This document shows positions 8,101-15,211 of a stretch of DNA of 21,188 bases, in pieces. This DNA is from a virus: IMG/VR virus record IMGVR_UViG_3300020185_000300, positions 1 to 21,188 of that record. The stretch is one strand, 5' to 3'. The translations under genes were made by a program, and so were the position numbers. Below the pieces are notes generated by a model, which was not told where the DNA came from, ran no database searches, and saw only the letters and a list, made by a program, of their open reading frames with translations. The first letter of the stretch is position 1; every line of letters starts with the position of its first letter.

Positions 8101-11041
8101 AACCAAATTTACCAGATCCTGATCTACCAGTTTTTCTATTATCTACCGTGTAAGCAGATCTATAAACTTGTGTTATTTCATAAATTGTGTCATCTGGATC
8201 TCCAGGTATTCTAAACTTAGAGCCCGTAGTGTCTAGTTTTTTAGCAAACGCTAGTTCGGCTTGTCTATCTGGATCATTTGAAGGAAAATCCCACCAAATA
8301 CCTAAACTGTTATAAAACGCTTTAGGTTGTGTCCACGGGTTACCAAACCCGTGATAAGAAAGCGTTATTTGTTGGCTGCTAACTTCTATACCTAAACCTG
8401 TCGAAGGCACTTCAGCTATATTATTTGTTTCATACTTAAGGCTGCCATTCGTTCTTGTAGTGTTGTTTGGTTCTACCTCGTCCCAGAACCAACCTTTTGA
8501 TAGTCTAGTGTTACCACCATCCCTCCACCAACCTGATCTACCAGTTCCAGCTATGTAGCTAGGGTCAGCCGCGGCAACGCTAACATAAGATGATAATTCA
8601 TCGATGTTTAACAAATTCTCATCTAAAGCTAAATCTTTGTATATTTTAATAAAAAATCTACCTTCAAATTCAGGTTTGTTTTCAATTTTTTCTTTAAAAA
8701 TATTAACTGAAACCTCAGTGGCTGGTGTTGCTTCAAATATAGTATCATACCAAAGTAAAGAATCACCTATAGCTTCTTCAAGCTGAAACCTGTACTCAGT
8801 ACCTGACTTATGTAGATCTGTTATTGACACTACTATAGATGAGTTAGATCCGTTAGATATTGAGCATTTTAAATCACTTTGTGTGCTAGGTCCATCTTCT
8901 TCAGAAAACACAAGCTCGTAGTCTGCTTCTGGTATTTTAAAAAATAACCTATCAGATTTAGCTCTATCAGACGCGTTTTGAGCAAAGTTTGTTTGTATAT
9001 TACCTAACAATACTCTACTTCTTTTTAAAGCCTCTGGTGCTTCGTTGCTTATAGATAGTATCTTATATCTAGCTTTATCGCTTACAAATATATCACTATC
9101 ATGTCTTTTTTTAAGCTCTAAAAAAGTTTCTTCATCTACTTTATTTCTATCTGCAGAAGCAAAAGATAACCAAACGTCATCTGAATCTGTTATGTAAACT
9201 CTATCTAAAGCTAGATTATAATACTGATTTGAAGTTTCTTTAATGTAAAATTTATAGCCTTCAGCCCACTTAGGTGGATTGTTTGTTAAACCTACATTTA
9301 TAGTATTGTACAAATCAGCAAACTCTTTAGGCAAGTCTCTACTGCCAGAGTCATCAGTGAAAACTGGAGATTGTCTACCATATTTATCTAAGTATACAAC
9401 ACCCATTTGATAGGTTCTCATACTTTTTAAAGACTCTACCGCTACACCCGCTATAGGATCTGGTGTTTCATTTATAAACGTACCAGAACCAGGTGGATCT
9501 TCAACTAGTGTTTCGTTTTTAGTAGAATCATGAACTATACTAAACTCAAAGCTAGGTAAAACCTCTTGACCACCAACATCTACCATGTCAAAATTCTGCG
9601 TATAATTACCGTATATCAACCTGTTACCTATTATTTCTTGAGCTAAAGCTTTTTTAGGAACGTTATCGTATGGTCTTAGTAGTTGATTAGATGGTAATAA
9701 AGAAGATATTAGCTCTGTTTCTATTTTTAATCTACCAGAACCTATCTGTGTATCTCCTGGTTCGTAATAAGAAACATCATTCCATTGGTTGTATGATTTA
9801 CCTGGTATGTTCGGTGCGTTTTTTTCTATAGTGTCGACTCTGTATACGTTATTACTAGAAGTTTCTTTGTACAACACATCTACAGCGATTACATCGTCTG
9901 GTATATTATTTGGAACAAAGTCTCTAATTTCTAAAACTCTAACATTATTTGTCATAGCTAAGTTGTAGCCTTCTGATCCAGAGTACTCAAACTGTTCTCC
10001 AGGTATAAATACAATCTGACTAAATGGTGAAAACGAAGAAAACTGATTATCATCGTACTTGTATCTAAAAGCAAATCTAGGGAATTTAAACTCAAACATA
10101 GGATCATCTTGCTCTAAACTTACGTCCCAAACAACTTCACCTGTTTCAATATCTTCACCTATTTTTTGAACACTACATAAAAAAGTAAATGTATCAATAA
10201 TCTCTTCTACTTTTACCCTAACTTGATTGCTGTCTTTAAAATAATCATATGGTTTATCTTGTTCTTTTAATAACAGAAAGTCTCCAGAAACGTAATTAAC
10301 AGCTTGTGTAAAAGTCAAAGTTATTTCTGTTCCAAAATCAAGTGCTTCAGGTTCAGTAGTTTCAGCATTAATTGTAGCAAACTCAAAACTAGTGGTTGTT
10401 TCTAATACTCCATCTCTAGACGAACTTTTTTTATATATAGTTGGAGCTAATGAAGGATATTTCTTTATAACAGTTATGTACTCTTCCGTAAAGTCGCTAC
10501 CGTATATTTGTGTATGTGTATCAAAATCAGTGCTACCGCTTTTAAATTTTGATATTTCTATTTTTTTGGGCTCGTATTGATTATCTGTCCAAAATAAAAA
10601 ACCTTCTAATATGTTTATACCTGTTATTAAAAAGTTTTCACTAAAATTTAGTATATTGTTTTTATCTACTAGAATAGGATAAACAACATCGTTAACTTGG
10701 TCGTATTCAGCTATAGCGCTTACTCCTTCAGTAATATCAGATATGAACCAGTATATTTTTTCTGTAGTAGGATCTTTTTTTCCACCTATACAAACAGCTG
10801 TGTCTTGTATAAACGGAAGACCAGATTCTGCCCAGGTTTCATGCGTCTGCGTAACAGCGTTATATGTTCTATTTACTCTTTGAGAATTACCATGTAAGGT
10901 CTGAAGTGATCCTACATCTGAGCCGTCTGATGTCGTTACCTCTAAATTTAACGCATCTCTATACTCGCCATTTGGAACTAATCGTTCATCAAGGTCTTTA
11001 TTCATTTTACCTTTGATGAAAGAATGTATTAACTCTGGCAT
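5096..11041 (-). CDS. 1981-residue tail protein with C-terminal Ig-like (DUF5011-type) domains
   Basis: The largest complete gene here. The start at 11041 is supported by the TAAAATATG junction with the 301-residue gene (3-base gap). The N-terminus carries KGKMNKDLDERLVPNGEYRD (residues about 10-29), a motif I recall from tail or 'stabilisation' proteins of many marine podoviruses. The next 1400 residues are beta-rich and Asp/Asn/Tyr-rich, without membrane segments. Around residues 1190-1250 is a repeat-like region with YFTDKNRGVVLRLSRNG, reminiscent of a beta-propeller blade. From about residue 1520 the character changes to Thr/Ser-rich Ig-like modules; residues about 1820-1895 match the DUF5011 pattern (DTYTDQGATATDSVDGDITS, then GTYVVTYNVTNSAG). 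The final 80 residues contain paired cysteines and end IC-I. The likely role is tail body or tail-hub structure with a surface-exposed binding C-terminus. The tail assignment is probable; receptor binding is inference. Confidence 0.9.
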   Translation of the reverse strand: MPELIHSFIKGKMNKDLDERLVPNGEYRDALNLEVTTSDGSDVGSLQTLHGNSQRVNRTYNAVTQTHETWAESGLPFIQDTAVCIGGKKDPTTEKIYWFISDITEGVSAIAEYDQVNDVVYPILVDKNNILNFSENFLITGINILEGFLFWTDNQYEPKKIEISKFKSGSTDFDTHTQIYGSDFTEEYITVIKKYPSLAPTIYKKSSSRDGVLETTTSFEFATINAETTEPEALDFGTEITLTFTQAVNYVSGDFLLLKEQDKPYDYFKDSNQVRVKVEEIIDTFTFLCSVQKIGEDIETGEVVWDVSLEQDDPMFEFKFPRFAFRYKYDDNQFSSFSPFSQIVFIPGEQFEYSGSEGYNLAMTNNVRVLEIRDFVPNNIPDDVIAVDVLYKETSSNNVYRVDTIEKNAPNIPGKSYNQWNDVSYYEPGDTQIGSGRLKIETELISSLLPSNQLLRPYDNVPKKALAQEIIGNRLIYGNYTQNFDMVDVGGQEVLPSFEFSIVHDSTKNETLVEDPPGSGTFINETPDPIAGVAVESLKSMRTYQMGVVYLDKYGRQSPVFTDDSGSRDLPKEFADLYNTINVGLTNNPPKWAEGYKFYIKETSNQYYNLALDRVYITDSDDVWLSFASADRNKVDEETFLELKKRHDSDIFVSDKARYKILSISNEAPEALKRSRVLLGNIQTNFAQNASDRAKSDRLFFKIPEADYELVFSEEDGPSTQSDLKCSISNGSNSSIVVSITDLHKSGTEYRFQLEEAIGDSLLWYDTIFEATPATEVSVNIFKEKIENKPEFEGRFFIKIYKDLALDENLLNIDELSSYVSVAAADPSYIAGTGRSGWWRDGGNTRLSKGWFWDEVEPNNTTRTNGSLKYETNNIAEVPSTGLGIEVSSQQITLSYHGFGNPWTQPKAFYNSLGIWWDFPSNDPDRQAELAFAKKLDTTGSKFRIPGDPDDTIYEITQVYRSAYTVDNRKTGRSGSGKFGSQRVVRWNITIDKPIAWLPAEYQSPIPVGGLEDEGRSLIEFVEIYFDPDGADFTSENPAVFETYPKEAVDLDLYNSASDVYDIVNPGTSTASHQPIARLPWFNCYSFGQGVESNRIRDDFNQSIIDKGPVVSTVLDETYAEEKRPTSLIFSQIFNSTSGINRLNQFIAAEPITKDLNPYYTSVQKLHARDTDLITLCEDKILKVLANKDALYNADGNTNIVGNTAVLGQSIPFVGEYGISKNPESFASYGFRAYFTDKNRGVVLRLSRNGLEEISSANMSDFFSNNLHASKRLLGSYDDDKNVYNLTLDTLTSEWQTKLDLNRVNNLNETGTTISFSEDVRGWTSRKDFIPEFAISLNNTYYSLNKGKIWKHGDESVDRNNFYGVQYDSSIKFLINEAPNSVKRFKTLNYSGTESKEYVYSISGDSRKFSLAQIQAGNLNPTSRATTKGWYCNNIATNLQGGSVKEFLDKEGKYFNYIKGLSTKTSELDSREFSMQGVGNPSSITGDLQVDYNLNLTIDPSCITSSFTASSTTRPVEEGTNLNTLSDSVITITPAQGFNLDSTQITVGTNPEINSYTFTQDGDNILMTVNWANYTMPASELTVEVCVGGNFATEQEFTLNPTLRITETGEVTPSSQDIVLTPVSGIAGSSVQVDSRAITITSGSENQYYFQETPFIFVNTGDASNYTFASSNETYTNGLLTGITFTTTYEFPSSDSTDIIEIVANSVLIGQEPISYSFFKRDVSCAGETIALTVTGSPGATLVVEASNSNSTFEGGASNWSITMPSSGTISNDVTFAAQSSPFTDEVFNFTFKDTIGGTVLDLTQPNPIVRNQNCLNPVLPVITRIGRATIDIFRNDTYTDQGATATDSVDGDITSSIVTVNPVNTATIGTYVVTYNVTNSAGTPATQVTRTVIVKPPQALISSTSTVSADCSLSSTEVCFVDTFTDGVVSTGDTVYGVDGVTPFVGDGNYYTVTLSSNNIKYPAQINSSGVVTNSGTICI
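5360..5575 (-). other. DUF5011-type immunoglobulin-like domain in the tail protein
   Basis: This stretch encodes residues of about 1820-1895 of the large tail protein. The visible signature is an aromatic/Thr strand followed by TYTDQGATATDSVDGDITS, then an Ala-Thr-Ile-Gly-Thr-Tyr strand and TYNVTNSAG, ending in a TRTV-IV strand. This order is the hallmark of DUF5011/HYR-like Ig domains that occur in tandem in bacterial surface adhesins, especially in flavobacteria. In a phage tail such domains usually decorate exposed surfaces and can give weak carbohydrate binding. Only one clear copy is seen; the preceding 300 residues look Ig-like but do not carry the signature. Confidence 0.75.
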
Positions 11042-11044
11042 ATT

Positions 11045-11950
11045 TTAGTGTTTTATTTGTTTGGACTTACCTCTTAGTGTTTGAGTTATTTCCTCTATCT
11101 TTATATTTGATAATCTTAGCTTAGCGTTTCTTTTAGAAGCTCTAAGCTCTTTCTTGTATCTTTGTACTATATACTCTGGTATATTTGATCTTGTAGACAA
11201 CACAGCGTGAGCTATATAATTATACATAGCTTGCTCAGCAAATTTGTGCACAACCATCTCTTGATCTGTAGCTACTCCGTCAGATATATACTTTAGAGTT
11301 ACTATTTTACCCACCATACTTGAACCAAAGTGTATAATTCCTTTAGCTCTGTCTATGAAAAACACTCCGTTAGACTGAGCATTCTGCGGATCAATACCGT
11401 ACCGTCTTCCGTAGTTATGTATATTTAATAAATCGTAATCACTGCCGTTTATATCTCTTTGAGTAAAATTGTTTTCTCTAAACTTTTTTAAAGTTTCAGA
11501 TTCTACAGCTAGTAATTTTCCACCGTTTTGATCATCAAACAAGTATTCGTATTGAGAATCTTGAAGTATAGATGTAGGATTACTAGTTTTACTTGTTGGG
11601 TATAATATTCTCTCTATACCTTGATCGTCCACCCAAGAAAGCTTAACATAGTTAACATAGTCTTTAGGTAGTATCATATATAGTGTTGGTGGAATCTCTA
11701 TTTCAAAACTCTTGAAAGAAGGTAATACGTCAAAACTTAGCTCTTGCAATCCTCTTTGAGCGTGGAAAGCAACATCTGATCTTTTTAATTTACTTATTAA
11801 CTTACCTTCACCGACGTTGGATATTATGAAGTTATTTATTATATCTTTAATAGCTACAAACTGGTAATCACCATAACTTTCGTCAAAGCTGTTCCATACG
11901 CCATCTGGGCCTAAGTAATATTGCTCATCTGTTTGATTTATTAAACCCAT
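11045..11950 (-). CDS. Head-tail connector / tail-tube ring protein candidate (301 residues)
   Basis: The product begins MGLINQTDEQYYLGPDG. It has a helical N-terminal half with AFHAQRGLQELSFDVLPSFK (residues about 61-80), then a beta segment with PPTLYMILPKDYVNYVKLSW (about 87-106), and a Lys/Arg-rich helical C-terminus (RASKRNAKLRLSNIK). A helical bundle with an inserted 'LP-DY' beta element is the pattern of gp11/tail-tubular-A-like gatekeepers in podoviruses and of ring proteins in crAss-like phages, as I recall them. The position, three genes after the MCP and directly before the large tail protein with a 3-base gap on each side, supports a portal-to-tail adaptor role. All but one of the 14 Arg codons are AGA and none is CGT, in contrast to the MCP. 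The exact ring identity cannot be decided here. Confidence 0.85.
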   Translation of the reverse strand: MGLINQTDEQYYLGPDGVWNSFDESYGDYQFVAIKDIINNFIISNVGEGKLISKLKRSDVAFHAQRGLQELSFDVLPSFKSFEIEIPPTLYMILPKDYVNYVKLSWVDDQGIERILYPTSKTSNPTSILQDSQYEYLFDDQNGGKLLAVESETLKKFRENNFTQRDINGSDYDLLNIHNYGRRYGIDPQNAQSNGVFFIDRAKGIIHFGSSMVGKIVTLKYISDGVATDQEMVVHKFAEQAMYNYIAHAVLSTRSNIPEYIVQRYKKELRASKRNAKLRLSNIKIEEITQTLRGKSKQIKH

Positions 11951-11953
11951 ATA

Positions 11954-12706
11954 TTATGCTTTTTCTTGTTGTGTGTTTTTTATTTCTTCACCTGCAGCCA
12001 CTTGATACAGCTGTAGTTCTCTCGTAGATATACCGGCTAGTTCTAGTATTTTTATAACTAACTCAGTTTCTTCTGACGCGTGTAATTCAAAGTTGGTAGA
12101 TGTTGAAGCATTATATAAAGCTTCACCAAAAACCATTTGATAACCCCAGTTAACTGTAGCTGGCTTACGTATATAATTACACTTTATACCAGAAGTTAAT
12201 TCAGAATCACCATATGCTTTAAAACCATCTTGGTTTGCTACATATATAGGTCTTACGTTTTTAGGTTTAGTAAAAGGCGAAGAGTTGATATATAAAAACT
12301 CGTTGGCGTTGATACGCTCTACCTCTATTTGTTCTATTGTAGTCACTGGCGTGTTTGGACCGCTTACTGGATCTAACACTAACTTTGTTGTAGAATTTTC
12401 GTATATTATAGTACCTAGCCTATACAAGTCTGCCGGCAAGTTGAAATGATTTACATCATAAGCTGCCGTAGCGCTTGTTTCAAATACATTTATTTTTTCG
12501 TTGAGCAATGTTAGCATATCTGAATACTCAGTATCATTACCTGGTATTCTACCGAATTGATTAATATCGTAGAAGTATTGCTCAAATAAATCTAACTGTG
12601 CTTGATTAGCGAACAGATTAAATTCTTGAGGTGTAACATAACCTCTTTGCTCCTTATTAAGTATACTTAAAACTCTTTGATAAACTGTGTCTATGCTTAC
12701 GCTCAT
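11954..12706 (-). CDS. Head-tail adaptor (neck) protein candidate (250 residues)
   Basis: The product begins MSVSIDTVYQRVLSILNKEQ and continues GYVTPQEFNLFANQAQLDLF, a helical N-terminal domain of the kind seen in phage adaptor and ring proteins that dock under the portal. The centre has a NLPADLYRLGTIIYEN element (about residues 91-106), parallel to the 'LPKDY' element of the next gene, which suggests that the two are related connector subunits. The C-terminus is a Glu-rich helix (HASEETELVIKILELAGIST) and a Gln/Glu tail. It starts directly after an intrinsic terminator (12726-12751) and ends 3 bases before the 301-residue gene, so the two are coupled. Connector function is inferred from gene order and overall character. 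Confidence 0.83.
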   Translation of the reverse strand: MSVSIDTVYQRVLSILNKEQRGYVTPQEFNLFANQAQLDLFEQYFYDINQFGRIPGNDTEYSDMLTLLNEKINVFETSATAAYDVNHFNLPADLYRLGTIIYENSTTKLVLDPVSGPNTPVTTIEQIEVERINANEFLYINSSPFTKPKNVRPIYVANQDGFKAYGDSELTSGIKCNYIRKPATVNWGYQMVFGEALYNASTSTNFELHASEETELVIKILELAGISTRELQLYQVAAGEEIKNTQQEKA

Positions 12707-12725
12707 AATTTTTTTTTATTTATAG

Positions 12726-12751
12726 TAAAAAAGGCCGCCATTAAGGCGACC
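12726..12751 (-). terminator. Intrinsic terminator between the 279-residue gene and the tail genes
   Basis: On the minus strand the sequence is GGTCGCC, loop TTAAT, GGCGGCC, then six T residues. The 7-bp stem is GC-rich with one G-U pair, and the run of T follows at once, the classic form of a rho-independent terminator. It lies 20 bases beyond the stop codon of the 279-residue gene and 19 bases before the start of the 250-residue gene. Such a GC-rich stem stands out in this AT-rich DNA. It should reduce transcription of the tail genes relative to the upstream head genes. Confidence 0.85.
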
Positions 12752-12771
12752 TAATCACCATAATTTAGGAC

Positions 12772-13611
12772 TTAAAGTCTTTTTGTTATATTTTTATAAA
12801 CCTCCATACCATCGTCCGTCTTAAAGAACGCTGCTAAAGCAGAGTAAGGGTGTTCATCAAAAGGAACAGTCATTAGCTTCCTTTTTGTTTCACCAAATGT
12901 AAATGTTCTTTGATCTTTAGACAGCTGTATTATACCTAGTTCAGTTGCTCTTATTCCGATGTTTCTTAGTTCTACGTTTTCATCGTTAGCAAGTTCTATA
13001 AATAAACTTGGTCTTCTTTTAGCAAATATCAATAAATCTCTTTTAAGCTCACTACTACTTAAATCGTTTACTTTGTTTCCAATCTCAACTCTCATTATAG
13101 CTTCTGCTTGATCTATATCTAGTTCTCTAGCCAACATTAAAGCGTCGATTTCTAGATTTATGTAATCCATTTCATTTATGGATTCTTGGACAGCGTTATA
13201 TTCTTCATATACTTTATCTTTTAAGGGATGGTATATTGATAATAATTTTTGTAGGTTTTGTTTTTCTTTAGGCACGGATAAAATACCGTCTCTAAATATT
13301 ATTCTGCCTAGTGTAGCTTGTCCTTTTTGCTCTTCTACCAATGGTGAGTTTTGGTTCGTAGCATATTTTAATTCTTTTTGTTCTCCAGAGTTTTCATCAA
13401 ACCATAATAATGGTCTTTTGGCACTGTGTTTAGATACTACTGTGTAAACCAATGGTGATACACCATTTTTTAACACATATAATCTATCTCTTATTTCCCA
13501 ACTTGGTTTTGCTGGTTTTGTAATTACTGGTGTCTTCTTAACAACAGTTTGTTCTTTAATTTCTTGAGGAGCAACCTCAGTTTTTTTTGCTGTAGCTTTT
13601 TTTGTAGCCAT
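12772..13611 (-). CDS. Conserved 279-residue protein of unknown function, between MCP and neck genes
   Basis: I cannot name a family. The first 36 residues are a basic, Lys/Thr/Pro-rich, probably disordered tail (MATKKATAKKTEVAPQEI...). The folded part starts near PSWEIRDRLYVLKNGVSPL and continues with RPLLWFDENSGEQKELKYAT (beta-rich, about residues 68-87), then a helical region from about 115 to 230 with IYHPLKDKVYEEYNAV, ALMLARELDIDQAEAIMRVE and AKRRPSLFIELANDENVELR. The C-terminus reads KRKLMTVPFDEHPYSALAAF. It has its own candidate promoter and is bracketed by two hairpin terminators, so its expression can be set apart from the MCP and tail genes. A similar gene accompanies the MCP in marine phages as I recall. 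Candidate roles are head completion, decoration or portal-vertex protein; none is shown by the sequence. Confidence 0.87.
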   Translation of the reverse strand: MATKKATAKKTEVAPQEIKEQTVVKKTPVITKPAKPSWEIRDRLYVLKNGVSPLVYTVVSKHSAKRPLLWFDENSGEQKELKYATNQNSPLVEEQKGQATLGRIIFRDGILSVPKEKQNLQKLLSIYHPLKDKVYEEYNAVQESINEMDYINLEIDALMLARELDIDQAEAIMRVEIGNKVNDLSSSELKRDLLIFAKRRPSLFIELANDENVELRNIGIRATELGIIQLSKDQRTFTFGETKRKLMTVPFDEHPYSALAAFFKTDDGMEVYKNITKRL

Positions 13612-13642
13612 AATATAATATAATTAAATAGTTTTAAAAATG

Positions 13643-13683
13643 TGACAATAGCCTATATATATAATAGTAACGGGCTAATGTCA
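13643..13683. repeat. Imperfect 11-bp inverted repeat upstream of the 279-residue gene
   Basis: The arms are TGACAATAGCC at 13643-13653 and GGCTAATGTCA at 13673-13683, complementary at 10 of 11 positions, with a 19-base A/T-rich spacer. It lies in the intergenic region, overlaps the candidate promoter, and is distinct from the terminator hairpin next to it. It could be a two-fold operator for a dimeric regulator or a weak hairpin in the leader RNA; the sequence does not decide between these. Confidence 0.6.
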
Positions 13684-13684
13684 T
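13656..13684 (-). promoter_or_regulatory. Candidate sigma70-like promoter for the 279-residue gene
   Basis: On the minus strand ATGACA (13684-13679, five of six matches to TTGACA) is followed after exactly 17 bases by TATATA (13661-13656, four of six matches to TATAAT). Transcription would begin about 35-40 bases before the ATG at 13611. It lies just beyond the terminator hairpin of the MCP, a sensible place for a restart. The Bacteroidota form (TTG and TAnnTTTG) is not visible, and TA-rich DNA gives such matches by chance, so the confidence is modest. Confidence 0.35.
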
Positions 13685-13731
13685 ATAAAAGTAATAATTA
13701 CCCCCGTAAATACAACGAGGGTAAGAATTAC
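13685..13731 (-). terminator. Hairpin terminator behind the major capsid gene
   Basis: On the minus strand TTACCCTCGT, a 7-base loop and ACGGGGGTAA form a 10-bp stem with one G-U pair. The stem extends outward through a 2x2 mismatch by a further 5 bp (GTAAT with ATTAC). It is followed at once by TTTTAT. It begins 18 bases beyond the MCP stop codon. A terminator directly after the capsid gene is well known in T7-like phages. The T tract is short, so partial readthrough is likely. Confidence 0.72.
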
Positions 13732-13748
13732 ATTAGTATAAAGACTTA

Positions 13749-15191
13749 TTAGCTAGTCTTTTTTAACAATACAAAGTTGTTAGCTGCTTGAACACATAAA
13801 CATCTTTCTGACAAGAAGTGTACGTTCATTTCATCAGCATCACTAGTAAAGTTACCACCAACAGATCCAGTAATCCAAGACTTCATACGTCTGTCATCAG
13901 CTTCAGAAGCTCTATAACGTACGTGTAAGAAAGGTCTTGAAATATTCTGTCCTAACATTTGGTCGTAAACTGTAGAAGTTCCAGCAGGAACAACAACACC
14001 TTCGATATCAGCAACTAATCCACGAGTAGTAGAGTCGTTTAAGTATTTCCAGTCAGTCTTGTAAAAATCATAAGATCCACGACGGAAACCAGAGAAACCT
14101 AAGTTTATAGCCATATCTTCAGAATTATCAAATACACCGTAAGATGTACCATTAGCTCCATAAGAATTTTGTTGTGCTAACATGTTGTCAATAGATAAAG
14201 AAGTAGCTCTATCTAAGAAAAGCATGTTTTCTTCAATAGCTCCTTGCTTATCTAACTCAGCTAAAATAGTATCAAACTCAGTAAGCCCAGCACCACCGTC
14301 GAAATCAGCGTCGTTGTAAACTAAACCTCTGTCTTCGATAGCAGCAAATAAACCTTCAGAACCTTCAAATCCTCCAGCACCAGCTGAACCAGCTAAGTTA
14401 CCTTCGTCTTTTACGGCCTCAACCATACTCATCTCTAATTGATCTTCGAAACGAATACGAGCCTCGTGCTCAGACTTTAAGTACCATAAATATCCAGAAG
14501 TTCCAGACTCAGTAGTTACTTCAACCCATCCAATTTGAGCAACGTCAGAACCATTTACACTATACTTATCTCTAAGAATAATTGGCTTGTTGTTAAATTG
14601 AGTGAATTTAGCATCTATAGAATTACCTACGTTTGAAGATCCTTTTTTGTACTCAGAACCATAAACAAACACTTTTACACCAGTTAAAGCACCAGTTCCT
14701 AAAGCGTCTAAATCAGCAGCACCGTAAGGAGCAACTGTTATAGTTGCATCACCGTTTGTAGATGTTACTCTAGCTTTTACAACAGCAACACCAACAGATA
14801 CTACTATAGTAGATCCAGCACCAACTAAAGCTGCTTTTTTGATACCTGTTTGAGCACCTTGAACACCAGCAGGGTCATCAGTAAAAGTAATAGTTGTTTG
14901 ACTACCACCAGTTGCTATAGTACAATCGTCAAAAGCAATGTGTAATCTTCCTTGCTCAGACCATACTACACGGTCAGAAGCCATAGGCATTTCAGCGCCT
15001 ACCATTCTTAAGAATCCAGCAATGGTACGGTTACCATATCTTTCAACTTCTTTTTCATATACCTCAGGCAAAAATTGCTGAGTAAAATCCATATCTCCTA
15101 AAGAAATATAGTTATCTCCGAATAATCCTTTAACTGGACGTGGAGTCAGGTGATTTAATTGGGCACCTGTACCCGGACTTGGAAATCCCAT
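13749..15191 (-). CDS. Major capsid protein (HK97-fold type)
   Basis: The 480-residue product begins MGFPSPGTGAQLNHLTPRPV. Residues 45-69 (EKEVERYGNRTIAGF, then LRMVGAEMP) form the N-terminal helix expected before the spine/E-loop region of HK97-type shells. Residues about 91-185 are Ala/Gly/Thr/Val-rich beta sequence that could be an inserted surface domain. The centre carries YLWYLKSEHEARIRFEDQLE, and later GAIEENMLFLDRATSLSIDN and NLGFSGFRRGSYDFYKTDWK; the C-terminus is SERCLCVQAANNFVLLKKTS. Its place straight after an acidic scaffold-type protein and before the neck genes, its length, and the terminator behind it all fit an MCP. About half of its Arg codons are CGT (10 of 21 counted by hand) against none in the 301-residue gene, a sign of high expression. 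The MCP call is firm; I recall close relatives in uncultured marine phages. Confidence 0.9.
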   Translation of the reverse strand: MGFPSPGTGAQLNHLTPRPVKGLFGDNYISLGDMDFTQQFLPEVYEKEVERYGNRTIAGFLRMVGAEMPMASDRVVWSEQGRLHIAFDDCTIATGGSQTTITFTDDPAGVQGAQTGIKKAALVGAGSTIVVSVGVAVVKARVTSTNGDATITVAPYGAADLDALGTGALTGVKVFVYGSEYKKGSSNVGNSIDAKFTQFNNKPIILRDKYSVNGSDVAQIGWVEVTTESGTSGYLWYLKSEHEARIRFEDQLEMSMVEAVKDEGNLAGSAGAGGFEGSEGLFAAIEDRGLVYNDADFDGGAGLTEFDTILAELDKQGAIEENMLFLDRATSLSIDNMLAQQNSYGANGTSYGVFDNSEDMAINLGFSGFRRGSYDFYKTDWKYLNDSTTRGLVADIEGVVVPAGTSTVYDQMLGQNISRPFLHVRYRASEADDRRMKSWITGSVGGNFTSDADEMNVHFLSERCLCVQAANNFVLLKKTS

Positions 15192-15211
15192 AGTTTTAAA
15201 TTTTTAATTGT

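Noticed and set aside
10392-10897. Two plus-strand frames opposite the N-terminal part of the large tail gene
   Set aside because: No start context, no family resemblance, and fully antisense to a firm gene.
12769-12779. Small palindrome GACTT-A-AAGTC followed by T residues on the plus strand
   Set aside because: It could be a plus-strand terminator, but no plus-strand gene exists to use it, it overlaps a stop codon, and 5-bp A/T-rich arms are expected by chance.
13178-13447. Plus-strand 89-codon frame opposite the 279-residue gene
   Set aside because: Cys/Phe/Ser-rich antisense frame; the minus-strand product has domain-like structure and sits in operon order.
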